The notes under the pieces: generated by a model
Told to the model about the DNA's origin: nothing
The model's input: only the letters and a program-made list of their open reading frames with translations
The model's database searches: none
Assembly (NCBI GenBank): GCA_013306675.1
Contig: JABLUY010000001.1
Location: forward strand, 124,001-188,000
Direction of reading: 5' to 3'
Length of the DNA stretch: 64,000 nt
From: Thraustochytrium sp. TN22
Taxonomy: Eukaryota; Sar; Bigyra; Thraustochytrida; Thraustochytriidae
Part shown: positions 49,380 through 60,400 of the stretch, piece after piece
How the letters are laid out: each line of letters begins with the position of its first letter
Position numbering within the stretch: position 1 is the first letter of the stretch
Translations under genes and position numbers: made by a program

Positions 49380-50480
49380 CTTCAACTTGACGCTTTGCAG
49401 CGCCTCGATGCGGTGCGTGAGGCCGTTACGATGGGGAATGTGAAAATGCAGGGCGCCAGCGCCGGGGCTCGTCTCTGCTGGGCGCATTCGCAAGGCACGG
49501 GGCCTTGCGCGAATGTAGCAGGACCGGCTGCGATGCCTTGGTAGTGGGACTTCATGCAAGTGGAGCTTGTGAAGATAGGACACCATGCTGCGCTGCGCCA
49601 GGCGATACGATCGGGGCCGGGCGCTGCGAACGCGCGCGGAAACCGCCCGGTGTCGTACGCTGCGGACGCGCGCAGAGATGTCTCACTGTCAGAGCGTCAG
49701 GCCCTCCGTGCTCGCATAACCATTTCTTTTCTTTTTTTCGGAACAATGTTCAACTTGAAGAGAGACACTGCATTTGCTTACCTCTTGCTGAGGGAGGCGA
49801 CAAACCGGTGCCCCGGAACGTCAGCGGCCGGATGGCTGGCGAATTGTCGAAAGTAAAAAGCCGGCGATCTGAGATGATGAATGCTCCCCCAATCGCGCAT
49901 AAAGCACAAGGCCGTCTCGCGCACAGCCCATCATCAAGCGGCAGCGAGCCACGTGCTCGCCAGCACCCTCACCTCTCTCCGCCACGCCTGCCCCACCCCC
50001 GGCGAGTGCCGGTGCGAACTAAAGTAAAGTCCATGCTAAAAGATCTTCTCGGCCAGCCAAGCAGCCTCATCAAGCGTAGTACTACGTCCCATCACCCCCT
50101 GCACTGCTCGCTCCAAAAGGACTCGGACGCCGCCAGCAGAGACCACGGACGCCTCCAGGCCGAGCCCGAGCGGCGCGTGCGCTCGCCCGGTCTCAGCCCG
50201 CCCAGCACGGCCTGCCGGCGCCTGCCGGCGAGCTGCCGAGGCGCGCGAGGAGGTCCTGCCCCGCCGCCTTCGCCTGGTCCTGGTCCTGGTCCGAGTCCGA
50301 GTCCGAGTCCGAGTTGGAGGCGAGCGCCGGCCGCGTACCCGTCGCGGCGGCGCGGCGCCGGCAAACCGGTCAGCCGCGCGGCGGCGGCGGCGGCGGGCGG
50401 CGGCGGGCGGCGGCGGCGGCGGCGGCGGCGGCGGGGGCGGCGCCCCGGCCGGGGCGGCAGGAGCGCGGCGAGCAGGCGGC
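49380..50480. other. Divergent region between methyltransferase and cathepsin C genes
   Basis: About 1.1 kb. A T/C-rich stretch (TTTCTTTTCTTTTTTTCGG) is at 49722-49740, hexamers of GGTCCT/GAGTCC type are at 50273-50320, and (GGC)n is at 50382-50445, ~35 bp before the cathepsin C ATG. No independent gene is supported; the 5' part could be coding if the methyltransferase starts at 49586. Confidence 0.5.
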
Positions 50481-52631
50481 ATGGCGAGGCCGCGCATGGC
50501 GGCGAGGCGGTCCCCGGCCAGGGTCGCGCTGCCCGCGGCGGCGGGCGTGCTGGCGGGCGTGCTCGCTGGCGCGCTGCTGGGGGCCAAGGGCGACCTGCCG
50601 GTGCACTGCCTGGGCGACGAGTTCCTGGGCGCCTGGGAGCTCAAAGTGACGGCACCGGGTTACGTGGACCTGCACGCCGGGAAGGAGGTCTGCGGCCACG
50701 CGAGGCCGGATGACTTCACGACGAGCATGCGCGCGCGCGACAGGTACGAGGAGTGGTGGTACGACCGCCTGGACGCGGACGAGCAGAAGGAGGTGGAGGT
50801 GGTCTCGTACACGCTGTGCGCGCCGCACGCGAACGGGACGGATGCCTTTTTGTGCGCAACGGCGGCCGAGCAAGGCCTGTGCGCGCGCGCGGCGCAGGAG
50901 CCGACGTGCGCCCCGGTGAGCTTCACGATGGTTTACGACGAGGGGTTCTTGCTTTCGACGACGCTGGACGGCGTGGACGTCAAATATGTGGGGTTCTTTC
51001 GGTACTTGCCCAAGGGCGGGACCATGTCTTCCGACCTGAGCGGCCTGTACCCGGACCTGCACAATTTGGCAGCCTACGAGTCACTTTGCGGGGAAACCAT
51101 CTCTGGCGTCTGGTCGACGCGCGGCGACCAGGTGCTGCGCGACGACGGTCGGTACTTTCGTGGTTGCTTCGTCGGTCGCAAGGTCGGGGGCAGCGGTGCG
51201 GCGCACTCGTCGCAGGTGCATGCCGCAGACGCAGCCGAGGAGCCCGTGGTGAGCCCAAATCTGCTTGTGCTGCAGACGGAGGTGGAGACGGCGGCCCAGG
51301 TGCGCGCGCGCGTGCGCGCGCGCGCAGACGCTGGGGCGCGGGACGCGCTGGAAGACTTTCTCTCCTCGGAGGTGGTCATCAGCGAGTCCTTCGTTGAGCA
51401 GCTCAACGCGCTGAATCTGGGCTGGGAGGCCAGCACCGAGGCGGCCTCGGTGTTCCTGAGCGACTCGTATGAGCACGCGCTGCTGCGCATGGGTCTCGAG
51501 GCGAACTCCCGGTCCGCCTCCATGGTCAAGGCGTACCAGCGCGACTTCGCGGTCATGCGCACAGGCGAGGGCTTCGCGTCGCGCTACGGCTCGATTGCGC
51601 GCTCACGCGGCGCCGTCGGCTCGGGCGCGCTCTCGGTGGCGGCGGAGGGCATTGGACACGCGGAGCGCGTGTCGCTGGAGCGCGAGGTGCTGAACCACGC
51701 GCCGGAGTTCACGGTCGCCGAGTCGACGCCCGAGATGGAGCACGCGGCGCGCGCCACAATGTGCGCCGTGAAGCACTTGCCGGCGCGCTTCGACTGGACG
51801 GACGCAGAGCTGACCAAGTGCCCGGGCGTGGTGGCGCCGGCGCAGGACCAGGGGCGTTGCGGGTCGTGCTACTCGATGGCCACGGCGCAGTCGGCCACGG
51901 CGCGTTTGCGCATCGCACAGCACCCGGACGAGGCGTGCCGGACGGCTGCTGCGGGCGACGCGGCTCTTCTGGATGTCGAGCTCTCGCCGCAGAGCGTGCT
52001 GGACTGCTCGTACGTGAACCAGGGCTGCCACGGCGGCTACTCGATCCTGGCGGGCTTTGACGGCTATGCGCAGGGCTGGCCCAGTGCGAGCTGTGTCCCG
52101 TACACGGCCGAGTCGGGCGCCTGCGACCTCTTCAGCAAGAGCCCGTGCCCGCGGTACTTTGCGCACAACCTCTCCTACGGCGAGGGCCACTACGGGTACT
52201 CGGGCGACATGGCATCCATCATGGTGGACCTGCTGGCGTACGGCCCCGTGAGTGTCGCGATTCAGGCACCGGCCGAACTTCAGGTGTACAAGCGTGGCGT
52301 CTTCGCGCCGCTCTGGGACGCAGCCAACGCGACGCTGCGCGGAGAGCACTCCTTCTGGCAGGCTACCAACCATGCCGTCCTGCTGGTGGGCTGGGACGTC
52401 CTGGAGGTCAAGGGCGCACGCGTACCTGTGTGGCGCATCCAGAACTCCTGGGGCGCTGCGTGGGGCGAGGACGGCTTCTTCTATTTGCCGCGCGGCATGG
52501 ACCTCATCTCGGTGGAGACCATGGCCGCTAGCGTGCGCTTCACGTCGTCGGCCAGCTCGCGCGTGGGTCGCGACCTCCTAAGCGCTTACACGACGTGTCT
52601 TGAGCGCGAAGCAAGCTCGACGGGGTCATGA
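50481..52631 (+). CDS. Cathepsin C / dipeptidyl peptidase I (papain family C1)
   Basis: Encodes 716 residues from ATG 50481 with a hydrophobic leader (VALPAAAGVLAGVLAGALLG). Residues ~38-235 fit the cathepsin C exclusion domain: DLPVHCLGDEFLGAWELKV, then FTMVYDEGFLLSTTLDG, KYVGFFRYLPKGG, ETISGVWSTRGDQVLRDDG. The peptidase begins at ~435 (LPARFDWTD). The oxyanion Gln is in APAQDQGRCGSCYSMA with catalytic Cys463; His631 is in TNHAVLLVGW and Asn655 in IQNSWGAAWGEDGFF. The CSYVNQGCHGGYSILAG segment is family-typical. All catalytic residues are intact. It removes dipeptides from N-termini in lysosomes and activates other proteases. It is about 250 residues longer than the human enzyme, the excess lying mostly at 235-435 between the two domains. 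Confidence 0.93.
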   Translation: MARPRMAARRSPARVALPAAAGVLAGVLAGALLGAKGDLPVHCLGDEFLGAWELKVTAPGYVDLHAGKEVCGHARPDDFTTSMRARDRYEEWWYDRLDADEQKEVEVVSYTLCAPHANGTDAFLCATAAEQGLCARAAQEPTCAPVSFTMVYDEGFLLSTTLDGVDVKYVGFFRYLPKGGTMSSDLSGLYPDLHNLAAYESLCGETISGVWSTRGDQVLRDDGRYFRGCFVGRKVGGSGAAHSSQVHAADAAEEPVVSPNLLVLQTEVETAAQVRARVRARADAGARDALEDFLSSEVVISESFVEQLNALNLGWEASTEAASVFLSDSYEHALLRMGLEANSRSASMVKAYQRDFAVMRTGEGFASRYGSIARSRGAVGSGALSVAAEGIGHAERVSLEREVLNHAPEFTVAESTPEMEHAARATMCAVKHLPARFDWTDAELTKCPGVVAPAQDQGRCGSCYSMATAQSATARLRIAQHPDEACRTAAAGDAALLDVELSPQSVLDCSYVNQGCHGGYSILAGFDGYAQGWPSASCVPYTAESGACDLFSKSPCPRYFAHNLSYGEGHYGYSGDMASIMVDLLAYGPVSVAIQAPAELQVYKRGVFAPLWDAANATLRGEHSFWQATNHAVLLVGWDVLEVKGARVPVWRIQNSWGAAWGEDGFFYLPRGMDLISVETMAASVRFTSSASSRVGRDLLSAYTTCLEREASSTGS

Positions 52632-52995
52632 AGGATAGTCGAAACTGGTAAACTCTGTGATTTGCATTCTTTGGACTCTGAGTATGCAGTGAGCTTGGCA
52701 GGGTCATTGCACGATCACCCCTGATGGTGGTTGCGAATTGAACAACTACAATCTGCTGGAGCGAGGGTGCCGCCGAGCGGCAAAAACTGCCCATCTGCTG
52801 CCAGCGCGAAGGCAGTGACCAGTTTGATCTCGGGCGCGAAGCAAGCCGAGAGCGATAACGAACGCGGGCCCGAACGGGGTCCAACTCACATTCGTGATTT
52901 GCTCGCTTGGCAGGCCCGTCACGGCAATCGTCAATCAACAAGATAAAGTGTCTGTAACTTGCTTCAACTTCGCTTGTTCGCTGCATTTCGCCTCC
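52632..52995. other. Convergent 3' region between cathepsin C and leucyl aminopeptidase genes
   Basis: About 360 bp of lower GC, with no repeat, RNA gene or ORF of note. Likely holds both poly(A) sites. Confidence 0.5.
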
Positions 52996-55225
52996 TTACT
53001 TCTTGGGCGCCGCAAGCAGGTGCTGCACAAGGGTGGGCACAGCGAAGCCCGTCGCGGTGGCGGCCGAGGCGTCCCAGACGGGGCCGGCAATGTCGAGATG
53101 CGCCCAGGAGACCTTGTCATGGTTGATGAAGCGGTGCAAAAAGAGGGCGGCCGTGATGGCGCCGCCGGCGCGCGAGCCGGTGTTCTTGAGGTCCGCGATG
53201 GAGCTCTTGAGCTGCTTGGCGTAGCTGTGCTGCAGCGGCATGTGCCAAAGGTTCTCACCGGCGTCGCGCGCGCTGGCAAGCAGCAGATCGGCATAGGCCG
53301 GCGAGGAGGCGAAGAGGCCGGCGGTCTCGTCACCGAGCGCCACGATGCAGGCGCCAGTGAGCGTGGCGACGTCGACGACCTCCTGCGCGCCCTGAGCCTG
53401 GGCATAGAGCAGCGCGTCGGCGAGCGCAAGGCGGCCCTCGGCGTCCGTATTGTTGATCTCCACCGTGGTGCCGTCCGAGGCGGTGAGAACGGCGCCCGGG
53501 AGGAGCGCGCGGCCCGACACGAGGTTCTCGCAGGCCGGCACGATGAAGTCGGCCTGCAGACCGCTGGGCTGCAGCGCCAGCACGGCCTCGGCGGCGCCGA
53601 GGGTGGCGGCGGCGCCGCCCATGTCGAACTTCATGACGTCGATCATGCTGGCCTCGCCCACCTTGAGGTTGTAGCCGCCCGAGTCGAAGGTGACGCCCTT
53701 ACCGACGATGGCAACGCGGCGCGCCGGCTCCTGGCCAGCCGCCACCTCAGGCGAGCGGTAGCGCAGGTGGATCAGGCGCGGGGAGTGCTCGGACCCGCGG
53801 CCCACGCCCAAGAAGAGGTGCATGCCGTGATCGCCGAAGCGCGCACAGGCTTCCTCGTCCAGGACGGTGCATTCCATGAGCTCGGAGCCCTCGGCGATGC
53901 GAGCGGCGGCGTCCGCCAGGCCCGCCGGGTTGGCCACGTTGGGCGGCGCGTTCACGAGCTCGAGCGCCGTGCGTGCGCCGCGGGCCACGGCAGCGCCCTG
54001 CGAGAGGCCGCCGGCGTCGGCGCCGGCCACCACCACGGCCGTGTCGCGCGGCGCGCCAGCGTCCGGCCGCGCACGGAGTGCGCGCGCCGACAGGAAGCGC
54101 AGGTCGGGCGGCGCCCTCGCGAGCACCGCGGACACGAGCGCGCTCGTCTCGGCGGCGCCCAGCGCGCGCGGGGCGTTCTCGCCCGCCACCACCAAGCCGA
54201 CCTTGTCGAGCGAGGACCACGGCAGCGCGCCGGCCGCCGCGAGCCCCAGCGCGCGCACCGCGGCGCTGCCAAAGGCTTCGGCGCGCCCGAGGCCCACCAG
54301 AAGGACATGGGAAGGACCGTGCTTACTCTTATCCTCGCGTAGCAGGCGCAGGTGCAGGGTCTGGCCCGGCTTGCCGGCGAAGCCGGCCGCCTCGCACTCG
54401 CGCTGCAGCTGCTGCAGCAGCTGCGCCGGCGCCGACGGCCCCAGCGCCGCCTCGAGCGCCGCGGCCGCAGCCGCGCCGCCGGCCGACAACTCTGCGCGTG
54501 CGCGTGGGCGGGCTCCGTTAGCCGGCACGTCTTGCTTGTCTCTAGAGTTTCTTCTTCTTCTTCTTCTTCTTCTTCTTCTGCTTCTTTTCTTCTCTTCTTT
54601 GGCCACAGCCTGGCGGCCCTGGCCTCGTATCTCTCCGCGTCCTGGAGCAGGAACAGGACGCGGGAGGGGCGGGGAGGAAATGGCTTGGAGTGCGCAATGG
54701 GCTATTTTCGCGGGCAGATGGCGCGGGGTCGCGGCGGCCAGTCGTAAGCATGCATGGCTGCCTGGCAGCCAGGCGTACAGGCAAGTGTTCAGGCAAGCCG
54801 GCGAGGAGGGGAGGGGAGCCCGACTTCACGCTGCCTGCCTGCCTGCCTGCGTGCCTGCGTGGCTGCCTGCATGCCCGGCCGAGCCGGCCCCCGCGAGCGC
54901 ACGATAGCCCGCGCTATCGATCCCGGATGAAGTGGTACTTACCGTCTTGGAAGCAGCCCGCCACGACGCCGTCGAGCAGCGACCAGTCGAGCTGCGCCAC
55001 GGGCCCGTCCGCAGCCGCCAGGTGAATGGGCCGCGCCGCGACGCCCACGGGCGCCGTGGGCCTGCGCGAGAACTCCGCGAACTCCGCCCAGGCCTTGCCC
55101 GCGCGCGCCGGCGCCGCGCCGCCCGCGCGCCGCGCCGCCGGCGCGACCGCGACGCGCGCCGCAGCCCGCGCGCCGCCCGCGGCCCGCGCCGCGCCGCCCA
55201 GCCGCGCGGCCGCCGTGCGCAGCAT
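52996..55225 (-). CDS. Leucyl aminopeptidase (peptidase family M17), two exons, organelle-targeted
   Basis: Exon 1 is 55225..54943 and exon 2 is 54539..52996. The intron, 54942..54540 (403 nt), has donor GTAAGT. The product is 608 residues. Exon 1 starts with an Arg/Ala leader (MLRTAAARLGGAARAAGGAR) like a mitochondrial transit peptide. It ends LLDGVVAGCFQD, and the join to DKQDVPANG rebuilds the M17 N-domain pattern (..VVGVFED.K...), followed by GFAGKPGQTLHLRLL. Metal and active-site words are all present: VGKGVTFDSGGYNLK, MKFDMGGAAATLG, NNTDAEGRLALADAL, DVATLTGACIVALG. It forms a two-metal hexameric aminopeptidase in peptide turnover. The intron end is purine-rich (GAA)n rather than pyrimidine-rich. 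An unspliced reading would need a GTG start and a poly-Arg head. Confidence 0.88.
54549..54606 (-). repeat. (GAA)n purine tract next to the leucyl aminopeptidase splice acceptor
   Basis: On the plus strand it is (TTC/CTT)n at 54549-54600. On the transcript it is GAA/AAG repeats that end about 10 nt before the inferred acceptor at 54540. Confidence 0.85.
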
Positions 55226-56397
55226 CCTCCCCGCGGCCGCCGCGCCGCCGCCCTCTGCCGCGCCGCGCGCTTGCCAGCTGCGGCGCTGCGCCGGGCTCTT
55301 GCGCTGCGCTCTTGCGCTGCGCCCTCGCGCTGCGCTGCGTGGCGCTGCGCTGCGCTGCGCTGCGCTGCTCCGGATTGGATTTGATTGCCTCGCACGACTC
55401 GCGGCCTCGCCACTGCCTCCGTTTTATACGCACTTCTGTACGCGCAGGCGCTGATCATCAGCAGCTTCAGGCTGTGCAGTGCTCCGCTCTGCGCTAGTAA
55501 GCAAGCAAGCTAGCTAGCGCGACTCACTCCGAGTCGTCCATCCATCGCTGCGAGCGAGCAAGCGACTTGACTGGGAGCAGCTTCTGCTTTACGGAACGTC
55601 AGTCAATCGCGGATAACTTGGTGGCTCGACCTCCTGGACAGCCACCATCTCTTCGTGCGCTGTCAGCCGACACAGGCTGCAGTCGTCATCGCTGCTTCGG
55701 CAGCTGGGATGATGCAAAACAAACCAAGCGCGCTGCGAGGAGCACTTGCCAAAATCGTGCGGCTGTGCTGCACCTGCCTCCCCAGTTGGCCCGACCTTGT
55801 ACCTCTCCTGACCTGCCCCCTCCCGGTGGCCCTCACGGCAGGCCTCATCGTCTTCCTCCTCGCAAGCCAGAGAGCGCAGCGCAGGAGTCCAACCCCGTGC
55901 CGGGGCATCTTGAGCCGCAACATGAGCCCGGCACGGCAGACCTGCGGCTCGAACCTCCTGGGCTTGGAGCGCGACCTGGACCTGGAGGCCGTCGCCGCCG
56001 GGACCGCCAGCGACGCAAGAAACCCGTAGAAAAGAAGAGCGTGGCGCAGCAGAGCCCAGCCCGGGGCGTAGCTCGAAGCGCTCGGGCTCGGGCTCGGAGC
56101 GAAGCGCCGGGTCGAGCTCTGCAGTGGTACTTGCGCTAACTATAGGCTGCAGAGCGGAGGTCTTGCACCGTGGCGGGCGCCGCGTGCCAGCTGGCGCGGC
56201 GCGGCGCGTCCAATTCCGCATCTCTCGCCCGCACGCTGCCCGCGCGATCGCCGCACGCTGCGTGGAGAGCAGCTCCGGCCCTCCGCCTGCCCGCCCGCCC
56301 GTCCGCTAGCGCGCGCGCGAGCGAGCGAGCGAGCGAGCGAGGGAGAGAGCGAGCTTGCGTAGGGAGCGAGGTCGAAGACCAAAGCGCCGCCATCACC
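55226..56397. other. Divergent region between leucyl aminopeptidase and TMEM14 genes
   Basis: About 1.2 kb. (GCGCT)n pentamers at 55340-55368 lie upstream of the aminopeptidase start. GCAAGCAAGCTAGCTAGCGC is at 55500-55519, (GAGC)n at 56310-56342 and GCGGC pentamers at 56193-56208. A possible short gene is listed separately at 55709-56029. Confidence 0.5.
55709..56029 (+). CDS. Possible small single-pass membrane protein, hypothetical
   Basis: A 106-codon frame from ATG 55709 (MMQNKPSALRGALAKIVRL) with mostly GC-ending codons. It has one hydrophobic helix (VALTAGLIVFLLASQRAQ) preceded by a Cys-rich part (CCTCLPSWPDLVPLLTC), and a short acidic end (LERDLDLEAVAAG). Nothing in it matches a known family, and another plus frame is open over the same bases, so it may be chance. 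It sits ~370 bp upstream of TMEM14 on the same strand. Confidence 0.25.
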   Translation: MMQNKPSALRGALAKIVRLCCTCLPSWPDLVPLLTCPLPVALTAGLIVFLLASQRAQRRSPTPCRGILSRNMSPARQTCGSNLLGLERDLDLEAVAAGTASDARNP

Positions 56398-56914
56398 ATG
56401 CACGACTTCTGCCTGACCATCCCGTACGGCGGCCTGCTCGTGCTGGGCGGCCTCATCGGCGCCTTCAAGGCCGGCTCGGTCGTCTCGGCACTCACCGGTA
56501 CGTAGCGTAGTCGTGGCGCAGCTGCATCGGGAGCGGGAGACGGGCGGGAGCAGAGGTGCAGGGAAAGCAAGATCAAGACTAACAGACAGGCGAATCAACT
56601 CGCGCACAGGCTGCGGCATTGGGCTCGCGCTGGTGGCCATTGGCTGGACCTCGTACCAGGAGTACCTGGAGAACACCAACCAGCAGGACAAGCGCTACCG
56701 CTCGCCCACGTACGCGTACACGGTTGTGTCCATGGTGCTCACGCTCATCATGGCCATGCTCATGTACGACCGCTACTCGGAGACCGACAAGTTCATGCCG
56801 GCTGGCGGCGTGGCCGCTCTCAGCACCGCCATGCTCGTCTTCTACATCTACAAGCTCATGTTCTCGGGCGACGTTGGCTCGCACGCCCAGCGCGCCTACG
56901 AACACAACGACTAG
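56398..56914 (+). CDS. TMEM14 family small membrane protein, two exons
   Basis: Exon 1 is 56398..56497 and exon 2 is 56610..56914. The intron, 56498..56609 (112 nt), has donor GTACGT and acceptor ACAG at phase 1. The product is 134 residues. It begins MHDFCLTIPYGGLLVLGGLI, then GAFKAGSVVSALTG-CGIGLA, which is the TMEM14 (Tmemb_14) signature (D....Y..L...GG..GY.K.GS..SL..G...G). Four short helices follow, with YVVVS-like YTVVSMVLTLIMAMLMYDRY and KFMPAGGVAALSTAMLVFYI (KFMP.G..A..S). Relatives are inner-mitochondrial or ER/Golgi membrane proteins; TMEM14C moves porphyrin intermediates in heme synthesis. Which subtype this is cannot be told. Confidence 0.9.
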
Positions 56915-57410
56915 ACGTTTCAATATGAAGAGGCAAAGGAGGCCTTGGCAGCCTTTGCGGAAGCCTTTGCATCGCGTCGCGTCGTCTCGTCCCGTCCGGT
57001 ATGTATGCATCAGTGCGGTGCGATGCATCGGTGCGATGCGTCGGTGCGGTGCGGTGCGGTGCGGTGCGGTGCGGTGCGGTGCGGTGCGGTGCGGTGCGGT
57101 GCGGTGCGGTCCAGTCCAGTCCAGTCCTCCTCTCCTCGCCTCGCTTCGCCTCGCTGCGCCACGCGGGCAGCAGAGCACGCCTTCGCCCGAGGCCAAGCCA
57201 GGCCGAGAAACTTGGGTGGCATGGCGGTCTTCGTTTGCGCATTGACGCGTGCGTTCGCCTGCGGTGTTTTGCCTTCATCAATATCTTACAGCTAGACTGC
57301 GGCGGCTTCCCGCTGCGTAACGAAACCCTTTCTCGACGCCATCTCCAAATGCGCATTGCTGCAAACGGATGCCGTCTCCAAATACGCATTGCTGCTTTAT
57401 TGCTTCAAAC
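56915..57410. other. Convergent 3' region with a long (GCGGT)n pentamer array
   Basis: Lies between the TMEM14 and beta-helix protein stops. 57043-57110 is about 14 copies of GCGGT, then (CCAGT)3 and CCTCG-type steps. Near 57318-57385 a ~24-bp phrase (CCGTCTCCAAATACGCATTGCTG and a near copy) occurs twice. No gene seen. Confidence 0.6.
57043..57125. repeat. Pentanucleotide array (GCGGT)~14 followed by (CCAGT)3
   Basis: The array is uninterrupted from 57043 to 57110; imperfect GATGC/TCGGT units precede it from about 57010. It is the longest pentamer array in the window. Confidence 0.95.
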
Positions 57411-60400
57411 CTAAACCAGGTCCAGCACGGTGCACGATGTCTGCGAGGTAGCATCGTCCGTCGTGGTCCCGCCGCAGCTGCTGCCCTGACTGCGGCCCGA
57501 GAGGCTGCGCGTGCGCGACAGCGCCCTTCGCTGTAGGATCGCCGCCGAGGCGTCCTGGCCACGAACCTCGGCACCAGGCCACCGCACGCGCGCAGCCTTG
57601 TCACAGCTCTCCGTCTCCTCCTCCTGGGGCGCCGGAGCTCGCGGAGGCAGCGGAGGTCGGCCCCTCTTCTTGCGTAAGAGCTTGCTCGGGCTCGAAGGTG
57701 GCGTCTCCCCGGCCCCGTCCGCTGCCCGCGCCTCGCCCTCCTCGTTCTCGTCCGCGTGCACGAGCGGGCACTTGCGTATGTAGGCCGCACCCGTGCCGCA
57801 GCACCCCACGGCGGCGTCTTTGCACGCCACGCATTGCCGCACATGCAGCGTCGCCATGGCCACGAGAATGGCCCCGGTCGTAAGAACGACCGTGCTGAGC
57901 AAGGCGTCAAAGATCAGATCATTCACCGCCCGCGCGGCGTCAGCTGCTTGCTCCGCCGCCAAGCCGGTGCCCGTGGCGGCCGGCTCCGCCTCTACCATCC
58001 ACGAGCTTAGCACGGTCGCCGTGAGCATACCGCAGCACACCACAAGGTCCATGTACAAAGCCACACGCGACTCGTGCGGGTTTCGCCACCAGAGCATGTG
58101 CACGTGCAGCAGCAGCCAGATCTGCGCCGCCAGGGGCTGGTAGCCTCCCTCCGGCACTGCCAGCCCGATGACCGCCAGCCCCACAGCACGTATCCGCCGC
58201 CAGAGCGCCCACGACGAGCGCTCCGCGCGTAGACCCGCGTACAGAAAGCCAAAGCGCTCCACGGACCGTGCCTGCTCCACTCGGGCTTCGCCAACCGTCG
58301 CCAGGTACACGACAATGGTCAGCGGCACACCCACCAGGTAGCACGTCAGCGACGGCACGACGAGCGTCCACACGGCCCAACGCTGCCAGCTGCCCTCCAC
58401 GCCACACTCGTACCTCGTGTCCACCAGCAGATACCGGCCCGCGAAACTGTCGGCGCGGTCGTCGTCGTCCAGGTGCACGCAGACCAAAATCTTGGCCGTC
58501 TGAACCAGCATCATCGGATACAGAAATGCGCAAAAGGCCATGGTCGTCGCGCCAATCTTGGGCCGCGCTGCGCGCCATGAAAAGCACCAGCCCTGCCTCG
58601 AGACGCCCAAGATGACGAGTGCAAAGAGGATGGGCGGCACGACGTAGATGCCGATGGCCGACTCCAGGACGAAGCTTGGGATGGCAGTATCGCGCAGTAG
58701 ACAGGCCGCCGTCCCGCCAAGGCCACCCGAACTTACGCTTGCAGCAACCGTCACAAGGGAGCCGAAGACGGGCGGCCACGATACCCGCCAAGAGCTCAGC
58801 ACGGCGACCTGGTGCACGAGATCCGTCACCGCCACCACTGCGCTGCACAGACGCTCGTCATAGAGCCCTCGCGTGAAGGCGTTTACAGGGACGACCACCA
58901 GCACGAGCGCGACGCCCACGAGCACCACCACATAGAGAACCCCGCCGCCCAGGCTCGCGCATTGCGAGCACTGTGTGAGCGAGTTCTTGAAGTAGCCATC
59001 CGCGCACGCGCCGCATCCTGGGCCGGTATAGCCTTCATCGCACTGCGCAGCTACGTAGGCAGACTCCTCGTCAATTTCGGCCGGGGCCGTGCGCGCAGCC
59101 ACAGACAACCCGGCGCTCTCGTTTGTGTCGCTTGTCTCACGCAGAGCGTCGAGGTGGGCGGCCCGTCCCACGTAGCTGCACGCTCGGGGCAAGGGGCATG
59201 CCGAGAATTGGGACGCGTACATGGACGCGTGAAAGTACCCGGCGTGCGGGATGACACGGGCGCCCCCCATGCAGCTCGCGCCCGCCGGGCACGCATCACA
59301 CGTGTCGCGCGTCGTATTCCAGCTCAGGGTGGACGGCGCCGCGCACTGCACGCAATCCGTGCGGTCGCCGGAGACAACCGAACCCAGCTCACACGCGTAG
59401 CACTGCAGCGCCGACGCGTTGGCGGGCCGCACGGAGCCCGCTGGGCAGATCTCCGCCACGCGTGGCTGCGTCACGTCCGGGATGTAGTAGCCCGGCGGCA
59501 CAAGGCTTTCGGACGCAACACATCGCGAGAAGGCGCTGGCCTCGTGCTCAAGGAGCACCGCGCCCTCAGGGCACGCCACCACGCGCACCTTGAGCGCTGC
59601 GCGAAAGGGCGAGGCGCTATAGTACGAGCCCGCCGGGTGCGCCTCTGCATCCGGGGCGATCACCAGCGCGTAATCGCCCTCTTCTGCAAACACCTGGGTG
59701 CCTCTCAGCAACGTCTGATGGACCACGGCCACGACGTGGGTCTCTGCCGCGACAACGTCCACGGCGGTGCCGGCGCTCCCAGAATGCACGGCGAGCTGAA
59801 CGGCCGCCTCGCCGGGAACGCGACAGCTCTGGCCAAGGGCGTCGACCAGTCGTGCGCAGACCGCGGGAAGCACGCCGCCGCTGTGGACTTCAAGCGCCTC
59901 GGTAACAAGTGCGCCGAGATCGGCGCCGCACGTCGGCACGCCCTCCACGAGCACGGCCGACCGCAGCTCGAGCGCCGCCGGCGCCGAGGCGAGCGCCTCG
60001 GACCCGTCCAAAATGGTGCACGACGCTAGCGTGAGCGCATTGGAAACGGAGCGCAGGCCCGCCGAGGCGCCTAACGCGAAAGACGCGCCGGACTTGACAC
60101 CGGTTGCGTCATCCACGAAGACGTTGGGGCCCATCATGGCAGCATTCCCATCGAAGCTGGCGTTGACGATGCTCACGCGCGCGACTTGCGCCGCATCCTT
60201 GTTGCCGACGCCCACTGCTCCGCCGCCGCCGGCCTGCGCTGGTAGCGTGACGCGGTTGCGGGTGAAGCTCGTGCCGCGGCTCGCCTCAAGCTTGGCCCCG
60301 GGTTCCACGGCCAGGGCGCCGCCGAGGGTGGCTGCCTCGTTGTCCTGGAAGCTGCCCGCCAGGACGCGCAGCGCCGCGCCGGCCTGCAGCAAGACGGCGC

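Noticed and set aside
50041-50090. Resemblance to the 5' end of U2 snRNA (CTTCTCGGCC ... ATCAAGCGTAGTA)
   Set aside because: The words fit the U2 start and branch-site region, but the 5' hairpin loop differs, TCTGTTC does not follow, and I see no Sm site or stem III/IV downstream. A covariance-model search would settle it.
52996-54606. Leucyl aminopeptidase as a single 536-codon exon
   Set aside because: It would need a GTG start and a poly-Arg head made by the GAA repeat. The upstream exon at 54943-55225 has an ATG, a transit-like leader, a GTAAGT donor in the right phase and the missing M17 N-domain strand.
56513-56914. TMEM14 read as one 133-codon frame
   Set aside because: That frame starts inside the intron on a non-ATG codon. 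The spliced form starts at ATG 56398 and restores the conserved N-terminal helix.
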